Assembly: GCF_030813005.1 (NCBI RefSeq)
Contig: NZ_JAUSTU010000003.1
Span: forward strand, 124,001 to 188,000
DNA: 64,000 nt
Direction of reading: 5' to 3'
Origin: Robertmurraya andreesenii
GTDB taxonomy: Bacteria; Bacillota; Bacilli; Bacillales; Cytobacillaceae
Shown here piece by piece: positions 17,022 through 25,958 of this stretch. Both the position numbers and the translations under genes were made by a program. Positions within the stretch are counted from its first letter, which is position 1; each line of letters opens with the position of its first letter. Below the pieces are notes generated by a model that searched no databases, was not told the origin of the DNA, and worked only from the letters and a program-made list of their open reading frames with translations.

Positions 17022-17033
17022 GGCATTAAACAT

Positions 17034-17062
17034 ACAAAAAGCTTGTCCCTAGGAGACAAGCT
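17034..17062 (-). terminator. Terminator of the beta-hydroxyacid dehydrogenase operon
   Basis: 8-bp perfect stem AGCTTGTC / GACAAGCT with a short loop, followed by TTTTTG on the minus strand, 10 nt after the stop at 17072. Confidence 0.85.
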
Positions 17063-17071
17063 AACTGAAAA

Positions 17072-17953
17072 CTATTTTTTCACGATGACACCACATTTTT
17101 CCTCTAATGGTTGTATAACAGCGGACATATCTAGCTCGCTCAGCCCTTGACTCATCGCAAAAGCAAAGGATTGTTCCGCCTGCTGGCCTAACGTTTCTGT
17201 CATTCCAGCCTGGGAAAATAGCTGATTGGCTAAACGAACGTCCTTATGGACATATTTCACCGCACCACCTGGTTCAAACTGTCGATCAAGAACATATTGC
17301 TCCATATGGCGTTCGAGCATCCGACTTTGACCATAGCTTACCTTCAAAAGATGGTATAGCTGTTCAGAATTCAAACCATAAGCAGCACCTGCCACCATTG
17401 CCTCAGAGGCTGCGAGCGAGTGGACCGCAACTAAATATTGATTAATAAGCTTGGCGATACTTCCTGAGCCAGAGCCGCCAAGATACTCGATGGTTTTTCC
17501 GATTGTTTGAAGCAGAGGCTCCACTTTTCTAAAGGCTGCTTCGTCTCCTCCAACCATAATAGTTAAAGTGCCTTGCTCGACCCCTTCAGGCCCACCGCTA
17601 ACCGGTGCATCAAGGAAGATGATGCCTTTTTCAGCCGCAGTCTGCGAAATCTGCTGGCTCGTATCAGCACCAACAGTGGAAAAATCAAGGCAAATGGCCC
17701 CTTTTTTCGCATATGGAAGAACGCCTTCAAGGAACACGTGGATAGAATCCTCTGGCATGGAAAGACAGCTGCAAATCACATCAGAACTTGCCGCAAGAGC
17801 AGGCAGATCCTCGGCCCTCTTTGCCCCTAATTTGATAAGGGGCTCCGCTTTCCCAGAGGTCCGGTTATAGACCATTACCTCATATCCTGCTGCAAGAAAC
17901 CGTTTGACCATTCTCGAACCCATTACCCCTAAGCCGATAAATCCAATTTTCAT
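17072..17953 (-). CDS. NAD(P)-dependent beta-hydroxyacid dehydrogenase (GlxR/GarR-like)
   Basis: 293 residues of the 3-hydroxyisobutyrate dehydrogenase superfamily. N-terminal Rossmann motif IGFIGLGVMGSRM, substrate motif DAPVSGGPEGVEQGTLTIMVGG and the catalytic lysine in GSIAKLINQYL are intact. A hydroxypyruvate-isomerase-family gene lies 1 bp upstream, so a tartronate-semialdehyde reductase (GlxR) role in glyoxylate or hydroxypyruvate use is the best guess; a threonate or oxo-tetronate pathway dehydrogenase is the main alternative, since that pathway uses the same two families. Good ribosome site (GAGGAGG, 9 nt). Confidence 0.85.
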   Translation of the reverse strand: MKIGFIGLGVMGSRMVKRFLAAGYEVMVYNRTSGKAEPLIKLGAKRAEDLPALAASSDVICSCLSMPEDSIHVFLEGVLPYAKKGAICLDFSTVGADTSQQISQTAAEKGIIFLDAPVSGGPEGVEQGTLTIMVGGDEAAFRKVEPLLQTIGKTIEYLGGSGSGSIAKLINQYLVAVHSLAASEAMVAGAAYGLNSEQLYHLLKVSYGQSRMLERHMEQYVLDRQFEPGGAVKYVHKDVRLANQLFSQAGMTETLGQQAEQSFAFAMSQGLSELDMSAVIQPLEEKCGVIVKK

Positions 17954-17954
17954 G

Positions 17955-18728
17955 TTAGCAATCCCTCCTCATCCATGTAAAACTATCCTCACTGGAACCC
18001 TTCGGTGTGTACTCAAGCCCAATTAGACCCTTGAAACCATCATCTTGAAGTGACCGGAAGATATTTTCATAATGAATTTCTCCCGTTCCCGGCTGATGCC
18101 GTCCTGGGACATCGGCAATTTGGATATGACCTATGGAATGGGAATATTTTTTAAAATTCGCGATGAGATTCCCATGGATTCTCTGTATATGATAGAAATC
18201 ATACTGTAATTTAACATTCGGACGTCCGATTTCGGCGATAATCTTAGCAGCCTCATGTAGATTTGATAAAAAATAACCTGGCATATCGAAGGTGTTGATC
18301 GGTTCAATCAACAGGGTAATGCCATGCTCGTCCAGCTTTTCCGCTGCGTAAGTCAAATTCTCTATGTAGGTTTCTCTTACTGTTTTTTGTTCCATCCCTT
18401 CTGGTAGAATCCCGGCCATACAATGAATTTTCTTTACCTTTAGTGCTACTCCATAGGTAAGCCCTTTTTCCACAGAGGCTTTGAATTCATTTACCCGTCT
18501 AGGATCTACCGCAAGCCCTCTATCCCCACCGCTCCAATCACCAGGAGGTAGATTGATGAGCTCTAATGACAAGTGATTCTCCGCAAGCACTTCTTGGATC
18601 TGTTCAGGTGGATAATCATAAGGAAATTGGCATTCTACGTATTTGAAGCCCGCCTCCCTCGCCTTCTGAAACCGTTCCAAAAAAGGTACTTCCGTAAAAA
18701 TGGTTGACAGATTAATTGAATATCGCAT
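17955..18728 (-). CDS. Hydroxypyruvate isomerase family protein (Hyi/OtnI)
   Basis: 257 residues with a xylose-isomerase-like TIM barrel. Diagnostic motifs are FKYVECQFPYDY, LINLPPGDWSGGDRGLA, LLIEPINTFDMPGYFLS and LQYDFYHIQRIHG, supplying the metal-binding Glu, Asp, His and Glu (LIGLEYTPKG). It interconverts hydroxypyruvate and tartronate semialdehyde, or 2-oxo- and 3-oxo-tetronate phosphate in the OtnI branch; no kinase or aldolase nearby settles the choice. It is coupled (1-bp gap) to the dehydrogenase gene downstream. No glyoxylate carboligase is in the window. Confidence 0.85.
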   Translation of the reverse strand: MRYSINLSTIFTEVPFLERFQKAREAGFKYVECQFPYDYPPEQIQEVLAENHLSLELINLPPGDWSGGDRGLAVDPRRVNEFKASVEKGLTYGVALKVKKIHCMAGILPEGMEQKTVRETYIENLTYAAEKLDEHGITLLIEPINTFDMPGYFLSNLHEAAKIIAEIGRPNVKLQYDFYHIQRIHGNLIANFKKYSHSIGHIQIADVPGRHQPGTGEIHYENIFRSLQDDGFKGLIGLEYTPKGSSEDSFTWMRRDC

Positions 18729-18846
18729 CGTATCCTCCCTGTTGTCGTATTTTTACAAAATTCGATCAATTCCTCTTTGTACTTTCTACAGAAGTATGTA
18801 ATATCCTTTTAAAATCCTCGAAATTTTTCGGGTCCTTTCGGTAAAT

Positions 18847-18884
18847 TCAAAAGGACAGCTGCTTTTCATTCCAAGAGCTGTCCT
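18847..18884 (-). terminator. Terminator of the LysM-GH18 gene
   Basis: 9-bp perfect stem AGGACAGCT / AGCTGTCCT, 15-nt loop, followed by TTTTG on the minus strand. Confidence 0.75.
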
Positions 18885-18893
18885 CTACTTCCG

Positions 18894-20162
18894 TTAATAT
18901 TTTTTCACAGCAATATTCCTCTCCATAAAGCTCCAATTTTGTGGGGCAGGCAAACTTAGCTGCCAATAGGTTGCTCCCCTTAATTGATAGAGATCGATGA
19001 GTCGATATTTCTCCATATAGCTTCTTATGTCCTCAAACCAGACCACCTGCATCTGCTCATTCGCCTGATATTGAAACCAAGGTGATTTGGCAGCAAGATC
19101 AAATTGAATCGGTGTTTGAGTGGTTAAGGCAAGATTTTGAGCGGCTAAAACGGATAATGCCTTGGTATGATTCGACGGGACTGTTTTTTCATATCCGTAT
19201 AATGGGAGGGCAATTTGCAGTTTAGCGGGATTGATTTGAGTAATCGAGTAACGAATAACCTCTGCCACCCACCAGGCGGGCGAAATCGGATCCGGCGGAC
19301 CAGTAGGATAGCCATAGTCAATCGTCATGACGGCCACAATATCAGCCACGTTGCCAATGCGCCGATAATCATAGGCTCCAATAATCGGGTTTGTTGGAAT
19401 ATCCATTGTTTTTGCATGAACATTGACATGGAGAAGAAGGCTTCCTAATGCTGATTTTAAGTCGGTAAGAAAAGTGATAAAATCATTTCTTTGCGGAGGT
19501 GGAATAAACTCGAAATCAATGCTCACACCTGAATACCCTCTTGTTAGAGCAAGATTCACGAGACTCGAGATTAGATTTTGCCGATAGGTTGGATTATTAA
19601 GGACCCGGCCTACAAGCTGACGATCAAAATCTTCATTGCGAAAGTTTCGAATCATTAGTAGCGGTTGAATTCCCCTTAATTTACTTTGAAGAATAATTTC
19701 CCTGTCCTCGAGGATATTGTAGGCATAGCCTTCTTCTGTAAAGGAATAAGATACAATCGCCAAATAGGTAAGTTGGTTGGCAAAAGTAGATAAGTTTGCG
19801 ATAAATGCATTCGGATTATATGGCACAATGAAACCAAGTGTCTCCAATGGTAATTTTATTGCTGTTGGTATTGTTATTTCTTGTCCAATATATAAACGGT
19901 TGGGATCCACCCCTGGATTTGCTGTAAGGATGGTTTCAACGGTTGTTTGAAAACGTTGTGAGAGCCCCCAAAGGGATTCCCCTGCCTTGATTTTGTAATA
20001 ACGGTTGACCAATTGATCATTGGGGATATATAGAGCGAGACCAGGTACAATCAAGCCTTCTTGCGGCAAACCATTTACCTGTAGCAATGCTCCGACCGTA
20101 ACTCCATACAATTGGGCGATGGTCCATAGGTTTTCTCCGGACTTTACAACATGGACTGCCAC
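18894..20162 (-). CDS. Spore cortex-lytic-type protein: two LysM domains plus GH18 (YaaH/SleL-like)
   Basis: 422 residues. Two LysM repeats (about 2-47, VKSGENLWTIAQLYGV; and 54-98, IKAGESLWGLSQRFQT) bind peptidoglycan. The rest is a glycoside hydrolase 18 barrel with the active motif GVSIDFEF, where the final Glu is the acid/base, and the barrel-end tryptophan strand GATYWQLSLP. SleL/YaaH enzymes are N-acetylglucosaminidases acting on spore cortex during germination. There is no signal peptide, usual for proteins loaded onto spores from the mother cell. GTG start with AAGGGGTGAT upstream. A CATAAAAT box upstream could be a SigE -10, but this is weak. Confidence 0.9.
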   Translation of the reverse strand: MAVHVVKSGENLWTIAQLYGVTVGALLQVNGLPQEGLIVPGLALYIPNDQLVNRYYKIKAGESLWGLSQRFQTTVETILTANPGVDPNRLYIGQEITIPTAIKLPLETLGFIVPYNPNAFIANLSTFANQLTYLAIVSYSFTEEGYAYNILEDREIILQSKLRGIQPLLMIRNFRNEDFDRQLVGRVLNNPTYRQNLISSLVNLALTRGYSGVSIDFEFIPPPQRNDFITFLTDLKSALGSLLLHVNVHAKTMDIPTNPIIGAYDYRRIGNVADIVAVMTIDYGYPTGPPDPISPAWWVAEVIRYSITQINPAKLQIALPLYGYEKTVPSNHTKALSVLAAQNLALTTQTPIQFDLAAKSPWFQYQANEQMQVVWFEDIRSYMEKYRLIDLYQLRGATYWQLSLPAPQNWSFMERNIAVKKY

Positions 20163-20223
20163 CTGACATCACCCCTTTTTTATTCTTAATCCCATTTTAT
20201 GAAAGAGGTTCAAAAAATAGGCT

Positions 20224-20255
20224 AAAAAATCCCGCTTCCAATGACAAAGCGGGAT
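20224..20255 (-). terminator. Terminator of the 187-aa membrane protein gene
   Basis: 9-bp perfect stem ATCCCGCTT / AAGCGGGAT, then six T on the minus strand. Confidence 0.85.
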
Positions 20256-20296
20256 CTCGCGTTGATGAACCAATAAAAACCGTATCTATTAATCTC

Positions 20297-20860
20297 TTAT
20301 TCCTCTATCTTAACACTTTCAATGGCAATATCCAGCTCTTTGACTTTGCGGTCAAATTTATTTCGAATTTGTCTAAAATAATTGCTATTTTTCAGTTTCA
20401 AACTTTCTCCATCTGTAAAGCAAAATTCGTATTCATTGTAGCCTTCGTTCACATAATCAATTCTGACAATTTTCTCAACATCTTCCCAATTATATGTATG
20501 TTCCTTGCCTGTTAAAATCGGTCTGTAGGAGATTGAATCATCTGCAAGAATCTTGTAAGACTGTGCACCAACATAAAAGGAGCTAAGACTCAATAAAAGG
20601 ACCATACAGCTGATAACCAATGACTTTCTTTTAAGCCCCATCAAGAAAAGAACCATCGATGCGACAAATAAAAAGAAAAACCCGATGCCAAACGCAATGA
20701 AATTTTCTCCTGGCGCAAATACATTCCAAACCCCATTTTTATAATGAAAAATATTTGCCACTAACTGAGGCAGAAAAGCTAAAAAAAGTGGTGATAACAA
20801 GCCAATTAATACTCCGATTGCCAAAAAGATATGCCTGGACTCATGATTCTTATAACCCAT
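20297..20860 (-). CDS. Membrane protein of unknown function (187 aa)
   Basis: Four hydrophobic segments in the first 110 residues (IFLAIGVLIGLLSPLFLAFL, NFIAFGIGFFFLFVASMVLF, LVISCMVLLLSLSSFYVG) followed by a charged 75-residue soluble tail with HTYNWEDVEKIVRIDYV, a strand-rich pattern like the DUF-type PH-like tails of small Bacillus membrane proteins. No enzyme motif. ATG at 20860 is chosen (TTGGAGG, 9 nt upstream). Single-gene unit with its own terminator. Confidence 0.75.
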   Translation of the reverse strand: MGYKNHESRHIFLAIGVLIGLLSPLFLAFLPQLVANIFHYKNGVWNVFAPGENFIAFGIGFFFLFVASMVLFLMGLKRKSLVISCMVLLLSLSSFYVGAQSYKILADDSISYRPILTGKEHTYNWEDVEKIVRIDYVNEGYNEYEFCFTDGESLKLKNSNYFRQIRNKFDRKVKELDIAIESVKIEE

Positions 20861-20973
20861 ACTCATTTCCTCCAAGTAAAATAGTCTTAAATTTCATACG
20901 ATTCTGGATCAAATAAGTTTCAACAATTATTCATTAGTCAAAGGAGAATGGAATACTCGCCAGTGTTGAAAAA

Positions 20974-21573
20974 TCACTTCATGTAATGGGCAACTAATTC
21001 ATAGCATCTTTCCCTTGTAAGACTTGCTTGCGTAGCCACATATTCAAGAGATTCCGTCGAACCACCCTTATATTTTAGTGACGATTCTTTCGCCTCTTCA
21101 TCTCGATGTTTGATCCAATTTCGTTGTTCTTCTCTTAAGTTATCCATTTTGTCTGGACTAAGCTGTTCCTTCAAGATTCCATAAATTTTGTTTAATTCAT
21201 CATCCCATTTTTTAAATCTCTCGGCTTCTTGCTTCTCCATCTCTACCATGGTTGTTTTAGCCTCAGCGTTTCTATCTTCTTCTTCCATTTCATTAAGCTT
21301 CTGAAGGTATTCGTCCTTTTGGCTTATTGTCGCTGAATCACCATTGTTTGAATTTGAAGATGTTTGATTATTAGTTGATTCCTCCTGATCATTTGCTTCG
21401 GTGTCTTTAGGGCTGCTTTCCGATTGATTTTTTCCTAAGTCTTCATCCACCTTTGGATTGGCGGTCTCCTTGTTCGATTTAGCGCTTAACCCATCCGATG
21501 CGTGGTTACATGCAACCAACAATAATGCAGTGGTGAATATTACTGACAAGATTTTTCTATTCTTTCTCATCAT
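20974..21573 (-). CDS. Lipoprotein with LprI-type (DUF1311) domain
   Basis: 199 residues. A lipoprotein signal peptide ends in the lipobox LLVAC (Cys about 22), followed by a low-complexity linker rich in Ser, Asn, Glu and Gln. The C-terminal 110 residues contain YLQKLNEMEEEDRN, KKWDDELNKIYGILKEQL and LREEQRNWIKHRDEEA, the helical pattern of the LprI/DUF1311 family, whose mycobacterial member inhibits lysozyme. A role at the outer face of the membrane against cell-wall hydrolases is a reasonable guess but not established for Bacillaceae. AAGGAG ribosome site 5 nt before the first ATG. Confidence 0.82.
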   Translation of the reverse strand: MMRKNRKILSVIFTTALLLVACNHASDGLSAKSNKETANPKVDEDLGKNQSESSPKDTEANDQEESTNNQTSSNSNNGDSATISQKDEYLQKLNEMEEEDRNAEAKTTMVEMEKQEAERFKKWDDELNKIYGILKEQLSPDKMDNLREEQRNWIKHRDEEAKESSLKYKGGSTESLEYVATQASLTRERCYELVAHYMK

Positions 21574-21638
21574 ACAGGCTCCTTAATAATTTAATCTATT
21601 ATTTTCATAAAGAATATCGGTTGGCAATTGTTTTTTTG

Positions 21639-24194
21639 TCAAAATTCGTATCTTGAAAAATGGCAAGGATCACAAATTTGAAATGGGTGCTCCCAAGACA
21701 GAACACGACCACATCTTCTACACTTTTTCGTCATTTTCTTAACTTCGGTCTTTAAGGATTTGTGGACGGCATCACTTAATTCCTCCCGTACCCTTTCCCA
21801 ATAAGTAGCCTCGATTCTCTTCTCTAAGCGGTATAAAAACAGTAAATGCAACCCAATGGCTTTATAGGATAATTCCTGTTCATCTAGATTTCTTTTCTTT
21901 ATCACGGGCTCGGGAAGCTCCTCACCCCGCACGATCGCAAACATCGTCTCCCTCCATTGATAGACGAGCCCATCATCCTTTGTCGAGAACGGGAGGTGTA
22001 AAAATCCGTACAGGTCCATCATCGAGAGGCGTGCCTCAATCTCTGTTCCACGTATCAACTCATACAGCTCTCTCTCTTGCGCTAGTGCGGCTTTCTTCGT
22101 CCCTTTTGGGCTTTCGAACTTTTTCCATAGCTCAAAAAAGGTTCCAAGATCCCGATAATATTTTTGAAATCGCTCAAACACGGCATTCGTTGGGGCAATC
22201 GCAAATGTGTGAACAGGTACGTCCTCCTGTTGAAGAAGCTGCTTCATTATTTTAATATCATTGGTAAAAGCAACCTTTCCTACATCGTAAATCCCTTTTC
22301 GTCCAGCACGACCTGCAATTTGCTTCACTTCCTGGGAGGATAGCCGTCTTCTTCTTACCCCATCGAATTTCTCCGTTTCTAGAAAAACAATTCTTCGGAT
22401 AGGCAAATTTAAGCCCATCCCAATCGCATCTGTCGCAACAATCACCTTCGTCTCCCCGTCGATAAACCGTTGCATTTCTTTTTTTCTCGTTTCAGGCGGC
22501 ATACTTCCGTAGATCATGCTCACCGAAAAGCCATCGTTTTGCAAGCGAGAAGCAGTTTCCAACACTCTTCTTCGGGAAAAACAAACAAGAGCATCCCCCT
22601 TTTTTGTTTGTTGAAGGGTAAATAGCTTCCTCTCGACCTGCAATGGGATGTCACGGGTATACTCCTTTACCTCTATATGAGCATCACCTAAAAGCTCCAC
22701 AATCATGGATTTAAGATTGCGGCTTCCAACAATATGTACCTCTCTGGCATTGGCCTTTGTGATCGCTTTATACCAGGAGAAGCCACGATCCCGATCGGCA
22801 ATCATCTGTGCTTCATCGATGACGACCACATCAAAATAATCCTTTTCATGAAACATTTCGACGGTGCAGGAGAAGTGCTTTGCATCAGGGACAACCTTCT
22901 CTTCCTCACCAGTTTTCAGGGTACAAGGCACACCGTCCGCATTTAATTTATCGTAAACCTCAAGAGCTAGAAGTCGTAGCGGAGCCAAATATAACCCACT
23001 TTCCGACTTTTTTAATTGTTCTAAAGCATGATGGGTTTTGCCAGTATTCGTTTCACCAACATGAAGAATATAGCGAATGTCCCGCAGGTTTCCCGGCTGG
23101 TACTCTTGACCGAAGATATATTCGATTCTGCGCGCTTCTTCCTCCTTTTTTCTTTGGACCTCCGCTAACTCTGCTTCTTTCCGCTGCTCCCGCCTAGCTA
23201 AATCAGCGTTCAACATGTCTTGATGGACTTCAACATCAAATGGGACCTCCGCTAATTTAAGCAAGTCCTCAACATATTCCTCTTGAAAAAGCTCTACAAA
23301 GTCAAAAGCTATTTCATAGAGCTCGTCCTCAAGGAACTCTTCGATAAAGTCTATGTCCAGTTCCGTTCCTAGCAAGTTTTCAAATCCATGACCCATCTCT
23401 TCAACGACAAGTTCTTGTATCAACTGAGGGACTGTTGCTTTTACATTTTCCAGGATACAGGACTCAAATATAGAGCCATAATCCTCATAGTAATAAAGGA
23501 TTCGGCCCTTATGTCGCGTCTTCTCAAGTCCCCCTGTTAATTCCTCGTAAAAGGACGTCAACGTTGTATAATCTTTCGCATGAAAATCCCCTGTTTTCTT
23601 GAGAGGAGTCTCCAGAGCGAACGGGTCAAGCTTTTCATATCTAGGTTCTTCTGCGAAGATTTCCACCAGCTTTTTGGCAACAAGATGGCGAATATGAATA
23701 TAAAACAGCTCGTACTCATCGGTAAGAATTTCATCAAGGACAACCTCTAGCCTTTGGAGGATGCTTGTTCTTTTTTCCGCAAGGCGCTCCCTCTCCTGGG
23801 CTTCTAAAAATTGTTTCCGTGCATTTTGATAGAGCTCTTCCCATTCTTGTGACCGATTCGCTAGCCTTTCCTGCACCCATTCCAAAACATCAAAAGTTTG
23901 ATAATCTCTTATTTCCTGGCGAAAGGAATGATTGATTAGCTTCCGGTCAACCCCTTCCACCTCATAGCCTTTAGATGACAGGAATTCCTTCTTCTCGCTG
24001 CGAGGAACTTTATTTGAAACAAGATTCAACCAAACATTGATCCAAATTTGCTCGAGATACATGGTTCGGTCTTGTAAATACTGGTCGAAGCTAGGGCATA
24101 TTTCCTTGTCCCCTAAATAGCGATACAAATCCTCCCATACCTTCTCTTTTGTGTGTTCAATTGCCGCTGGATAGAGCATTTCTAAATGTGACAC
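21639..24194 (-). CDS. SUV3-like DExH RNA helicase with C-terminal zinc ribbon
   Basis: About 851 residues. The N-terminal 360 residues are acidic, helical and unrecognised. The helicase core starts near residue 375: Walker A GETNTGKTHHA, Walker B VVIDEAQM, motif III-like IVGSRNL, motif V VATDAIGMGLNLPIRRIVF and motif VI QIAGRAGRKG. This combination is that of Suv3, the mitochondrial and alphaproteobacterial degradosome helicase, not of DEAD-box or RecQ enzymes. The end carries CRRCGRVL and CDPCH, a four-cysteine zinc ribbon absent from classical Suv3. GTG at 24194 is favoured over ATG at 24200, which abuts AAAGGAGA. No RNase gene is adjacent. Confidence 0.85.
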   Translation of the reverse strand: MSHLEMLYPAAIEHTKEKVWEDLYRYLGDKEICPSFDQYLQDRTMYLEQIWINVWLNLVSNKVPRSEKKEFLSSKGYEVEGVDRKLINHSFRQEIRDYQTFDVLEWVQERLANRSQEWEELYQNARKQFLEAQERERLAEKRTSILQRLEVVLDEILTDEYELFYIHIRHLVAKKLVEIFAEEPRYEKLDPFALETPLKKTGDFHAKDYTTLTSFYEELTGGLEKTRHKGRILYYYEDYGSIFESCILENVKATVPQLIQELVVEEMGHGFENLLGTELDIDFIEEFLEDELYEIAFDFVELFQEEYVEDLLKLAEVPFDVEVHQDMLNADLARREQRKEAELAEVQRKKEEEARRIEYIFGQEYQPGNLRDIRYILHVGETNTGKTHHALEQLKKSESGLYLAPLRLLALEVYDKLNADGVPCTLKTGEEEKVVPDAKHFSCTVEMFHEKDYFDVVVIDEAQMIADRDRGFSWYKAITKANAREVHIVGSRNLKSMIVELLGDAHIEVKEYTRDIPLQVERKLFTLQQTKKGDALVCFSRRRVLETASRLQNDGFSVSMIYGSMPPETRKKEMQRFIDGETKVIVATDAIGMGLNLPIRRIVFLETEKFDGVRRRRLSSQEVKQIAGRAGRKGIYDVGKVAFTNDIKIMKQLLQQEDVPVHTFAIAPTNAVFERFQKYYRDLGTFFELWKKFESPKGTKKAALAQERELYELIRGTEIEARLSMMDLYGFLHLPFSTKDDGLVYQWRETMFAIVRGEELPEPVIKKRNLDEQELSYKAIGLHLLFLYRLEKRIEATYWERVREELSDAVHKSLKTEVKKMTKKCRRCGRVLSWEHPFQICDPCHFSRYEF

Positions 24195-24405
24195 AAGCAT
24201 TCTCCTTTAATGGATCTTTTTCTTATTCTTTCCTATTTGAAGAGGTTATTATGATTTTGATGTATGTGGGTTTCCGGTGCATCCTTTTGACGACATGTTC
24301 CCCCTTTTTGGGAGCAAACTTTTCGCCTTTGAACACCTATGACGATAGATTCAATCTGTTTACGACCTGAATTACTTTATTAATAGGCCCCATTCCCGAG
24401 AAACT

Positions 24406-24440
24406 CTAAAAAAATAGTCGCATGAATCCGACATGCGACC
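24406..24440 (-). terminator. Terminator of the MATE transporter gene
   Basis: 8-bp perfect stem GTCGCATG / CATGCGAC, 7-nt loop, then a run of seven T on the minus strand. Confidence 0.88.
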
Positions 24441-24455
24441 ACTCCCATCAATTTA

Positions 24456-25817
24456 TTACATACTGACTGGTTCGACAACCTTTTTCTTCCTTAGCCATGG
24501 CTGAGAAATCCAGCGTCTCATCGCAAACAGTCCGCGCACCCACTCATCAATCCCTTGAGCTAACCAAACCCCTAAGAGGCCTAAGCCTAATGAAATACCG
24601 AATAGATAGCTGAACAGTACGGCTACTCCCCACATGCAGATAATCCCAATCACGACAGGGAATCGCACATCGCCAACGGACTTTAATGAACCCATAAGGA
24701 CAATGTTCATCGCGCGTCCGGGCTCGATAAACACTATCGCCCATAAGACAGGGAGAGCGATCGCGATGATTTTTGGATCGTCCGTAAAAATCCTTAGGAC
24801 TGGCTCCCCGATTAATGCAAAAGCGAGAGAAACAACGCCTGATACGACCATCGATATCTTCAGCGTCTTAAGACCTCGTTTCAGCGCTCTTTCAAATTGT
24901 TTCGCACCAATATAGCGGGCAACTAGAAGCTGTGTACCTTGAGCAATTGCCATCGTAAATAGGAAACAAACCATAGAGATATTAAGAATATAGACCCGAG
25001 CTGCTAACGCTTCATTTCCGATGATAGCAACAAAGCTTGTGATCATGACCTGTGATAATTGGTAGGAAAGATTTTCCCCTGCGGATGGAACCCCAATAGA
25101 TAAGAGGCCCTTTACATCTGCTTTATCAATGACGAAGATGTCTTTAATATGAAACTTTAAGGCAAGTCTTTTATAAACAAAGTAGAAAAGGGCGACAATG
25201 ATGAAGACACGGGCGACGATAATCGCATAAGAAACCCCTGTCACACCTGTAATCGGAAATCCAAATAATCCTTTGATGGCAATCAAGTAACCGATGACAC
25301 CGATGACATTCATAATCACTGTTACAACCATCGTTTCCTTTGTATGCCCATAGCTTCGCAGCACGGCACTTAAAGCCAAAGAAATGGCTTCAAGGAAAAG
25401 CGAAAGACCCGTAATCGTCAGAAAAGTATGCGCATAGACATATACTTCACCACTAAGTCCATAAACCTTTAAAAACACGCCGCCAAACGCAAATACAACG
25501 AGGGACATGGCAATTCCTACCCAAAAGTTAACTCCGAAAGCAGATTTGGCAAGTCGCCGTGCCTTTGATAATTGATTAGCACCTAAGTTTTGACCGATTA
25601 AAATAGTCGCCCCGATGGCAGTCACGTTAAAAACCAAGATAAATATATTAATAATTTGATTGGCAACCCCAACACCAGCCACAGCATTATCGGAATATCC
25701 GCTCAAAATTAACGTCGCAAAAATCCCCATACTCATATGGAGGGTGATTTCTATAAAAAGAGGCCAGGTAATACTAAACAAAGATTGATCTTGGAAGCTG
25801 TTTACTTTTGCTGTCAA
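24456..25817 (-). CDS. MATE-family efflux transporter
   Basis: 453 residues with about 12 membrane spans arranged as two similar halves. Typical MATE stretches include FSITWPLFIEITLHMSMG, IGQNLGANQLSKARRLA in the first half and ARYIGAKQFERALKRGLK in the second. It exports cationic drugs or metabolites using a Na+ or H+ gradient; substrate unknown. TTG start with AGAAGGAG upstream. It stands alone, with its own terminator, between the SUV3-like helicase and the helicase-nuclease pair. Confidence 0.9.
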   Translation of the reverse strand: MTAKVNSFQDQSLFSITWPLFIEITLHMSMGIFATLILSGYSDNAVAGVGVANQIINIFILVFNVTAIGATILIGQNLGANQLSKARRLAKSAFGVNFWVGIAMSLVVFAFGGVFLKVYGLSGEVYVYAHTFLTITGLSLFLEAISLALSAVLRSYGHTKETMVVTVIMNVIGVIGYLIAIKGLFGFPITGVTGVSYAIIVARVFIIVALFYFVYKRLALKFHIKDIFVIDKADVKGLLSIGVPSAGENLSYQLSQVMITSFVAIIGNEALAARVYILNISMVCFLFTMAIAQGTQLLVARYIGAKQFERALKRGLKTLKISMVVSGVVSLAFALIGEPVLRIFTDDPKIIAIALPVLWAIVFIEPGRAMNIVLMGSLKSVGDVRFPVVIGIICMWGVAVLFSYLFGISLGLGLLGVWLAQGIDEWVRGLFAMRRWISQPWLRKKKVVEPVSM

Positions 25818-25924
25818 CGTCTTTCTCCTTCTACATAAAAATAATTTAAACCCTATTTTACCTCTTTTTATCCAAATTGGATATCGTTTTTTTCGAATGT
25901 CGAAATATTTTTAATAGCTAAATT

Positions 25925-25952
25925 TAAGAAGGAGGATCTATCGCACTCCTCC
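25925..25952 (-). terminator. Probable terminator after the helicase-nuclease pair
   Basis: GGAGGA / TCCTCC stem with 10-nt loop followed by TTCTTAAATTT on the minus strand; the U-tract is interrupted. Confidence 0.5.
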
Positions 25953-25958
25953 GATCAA

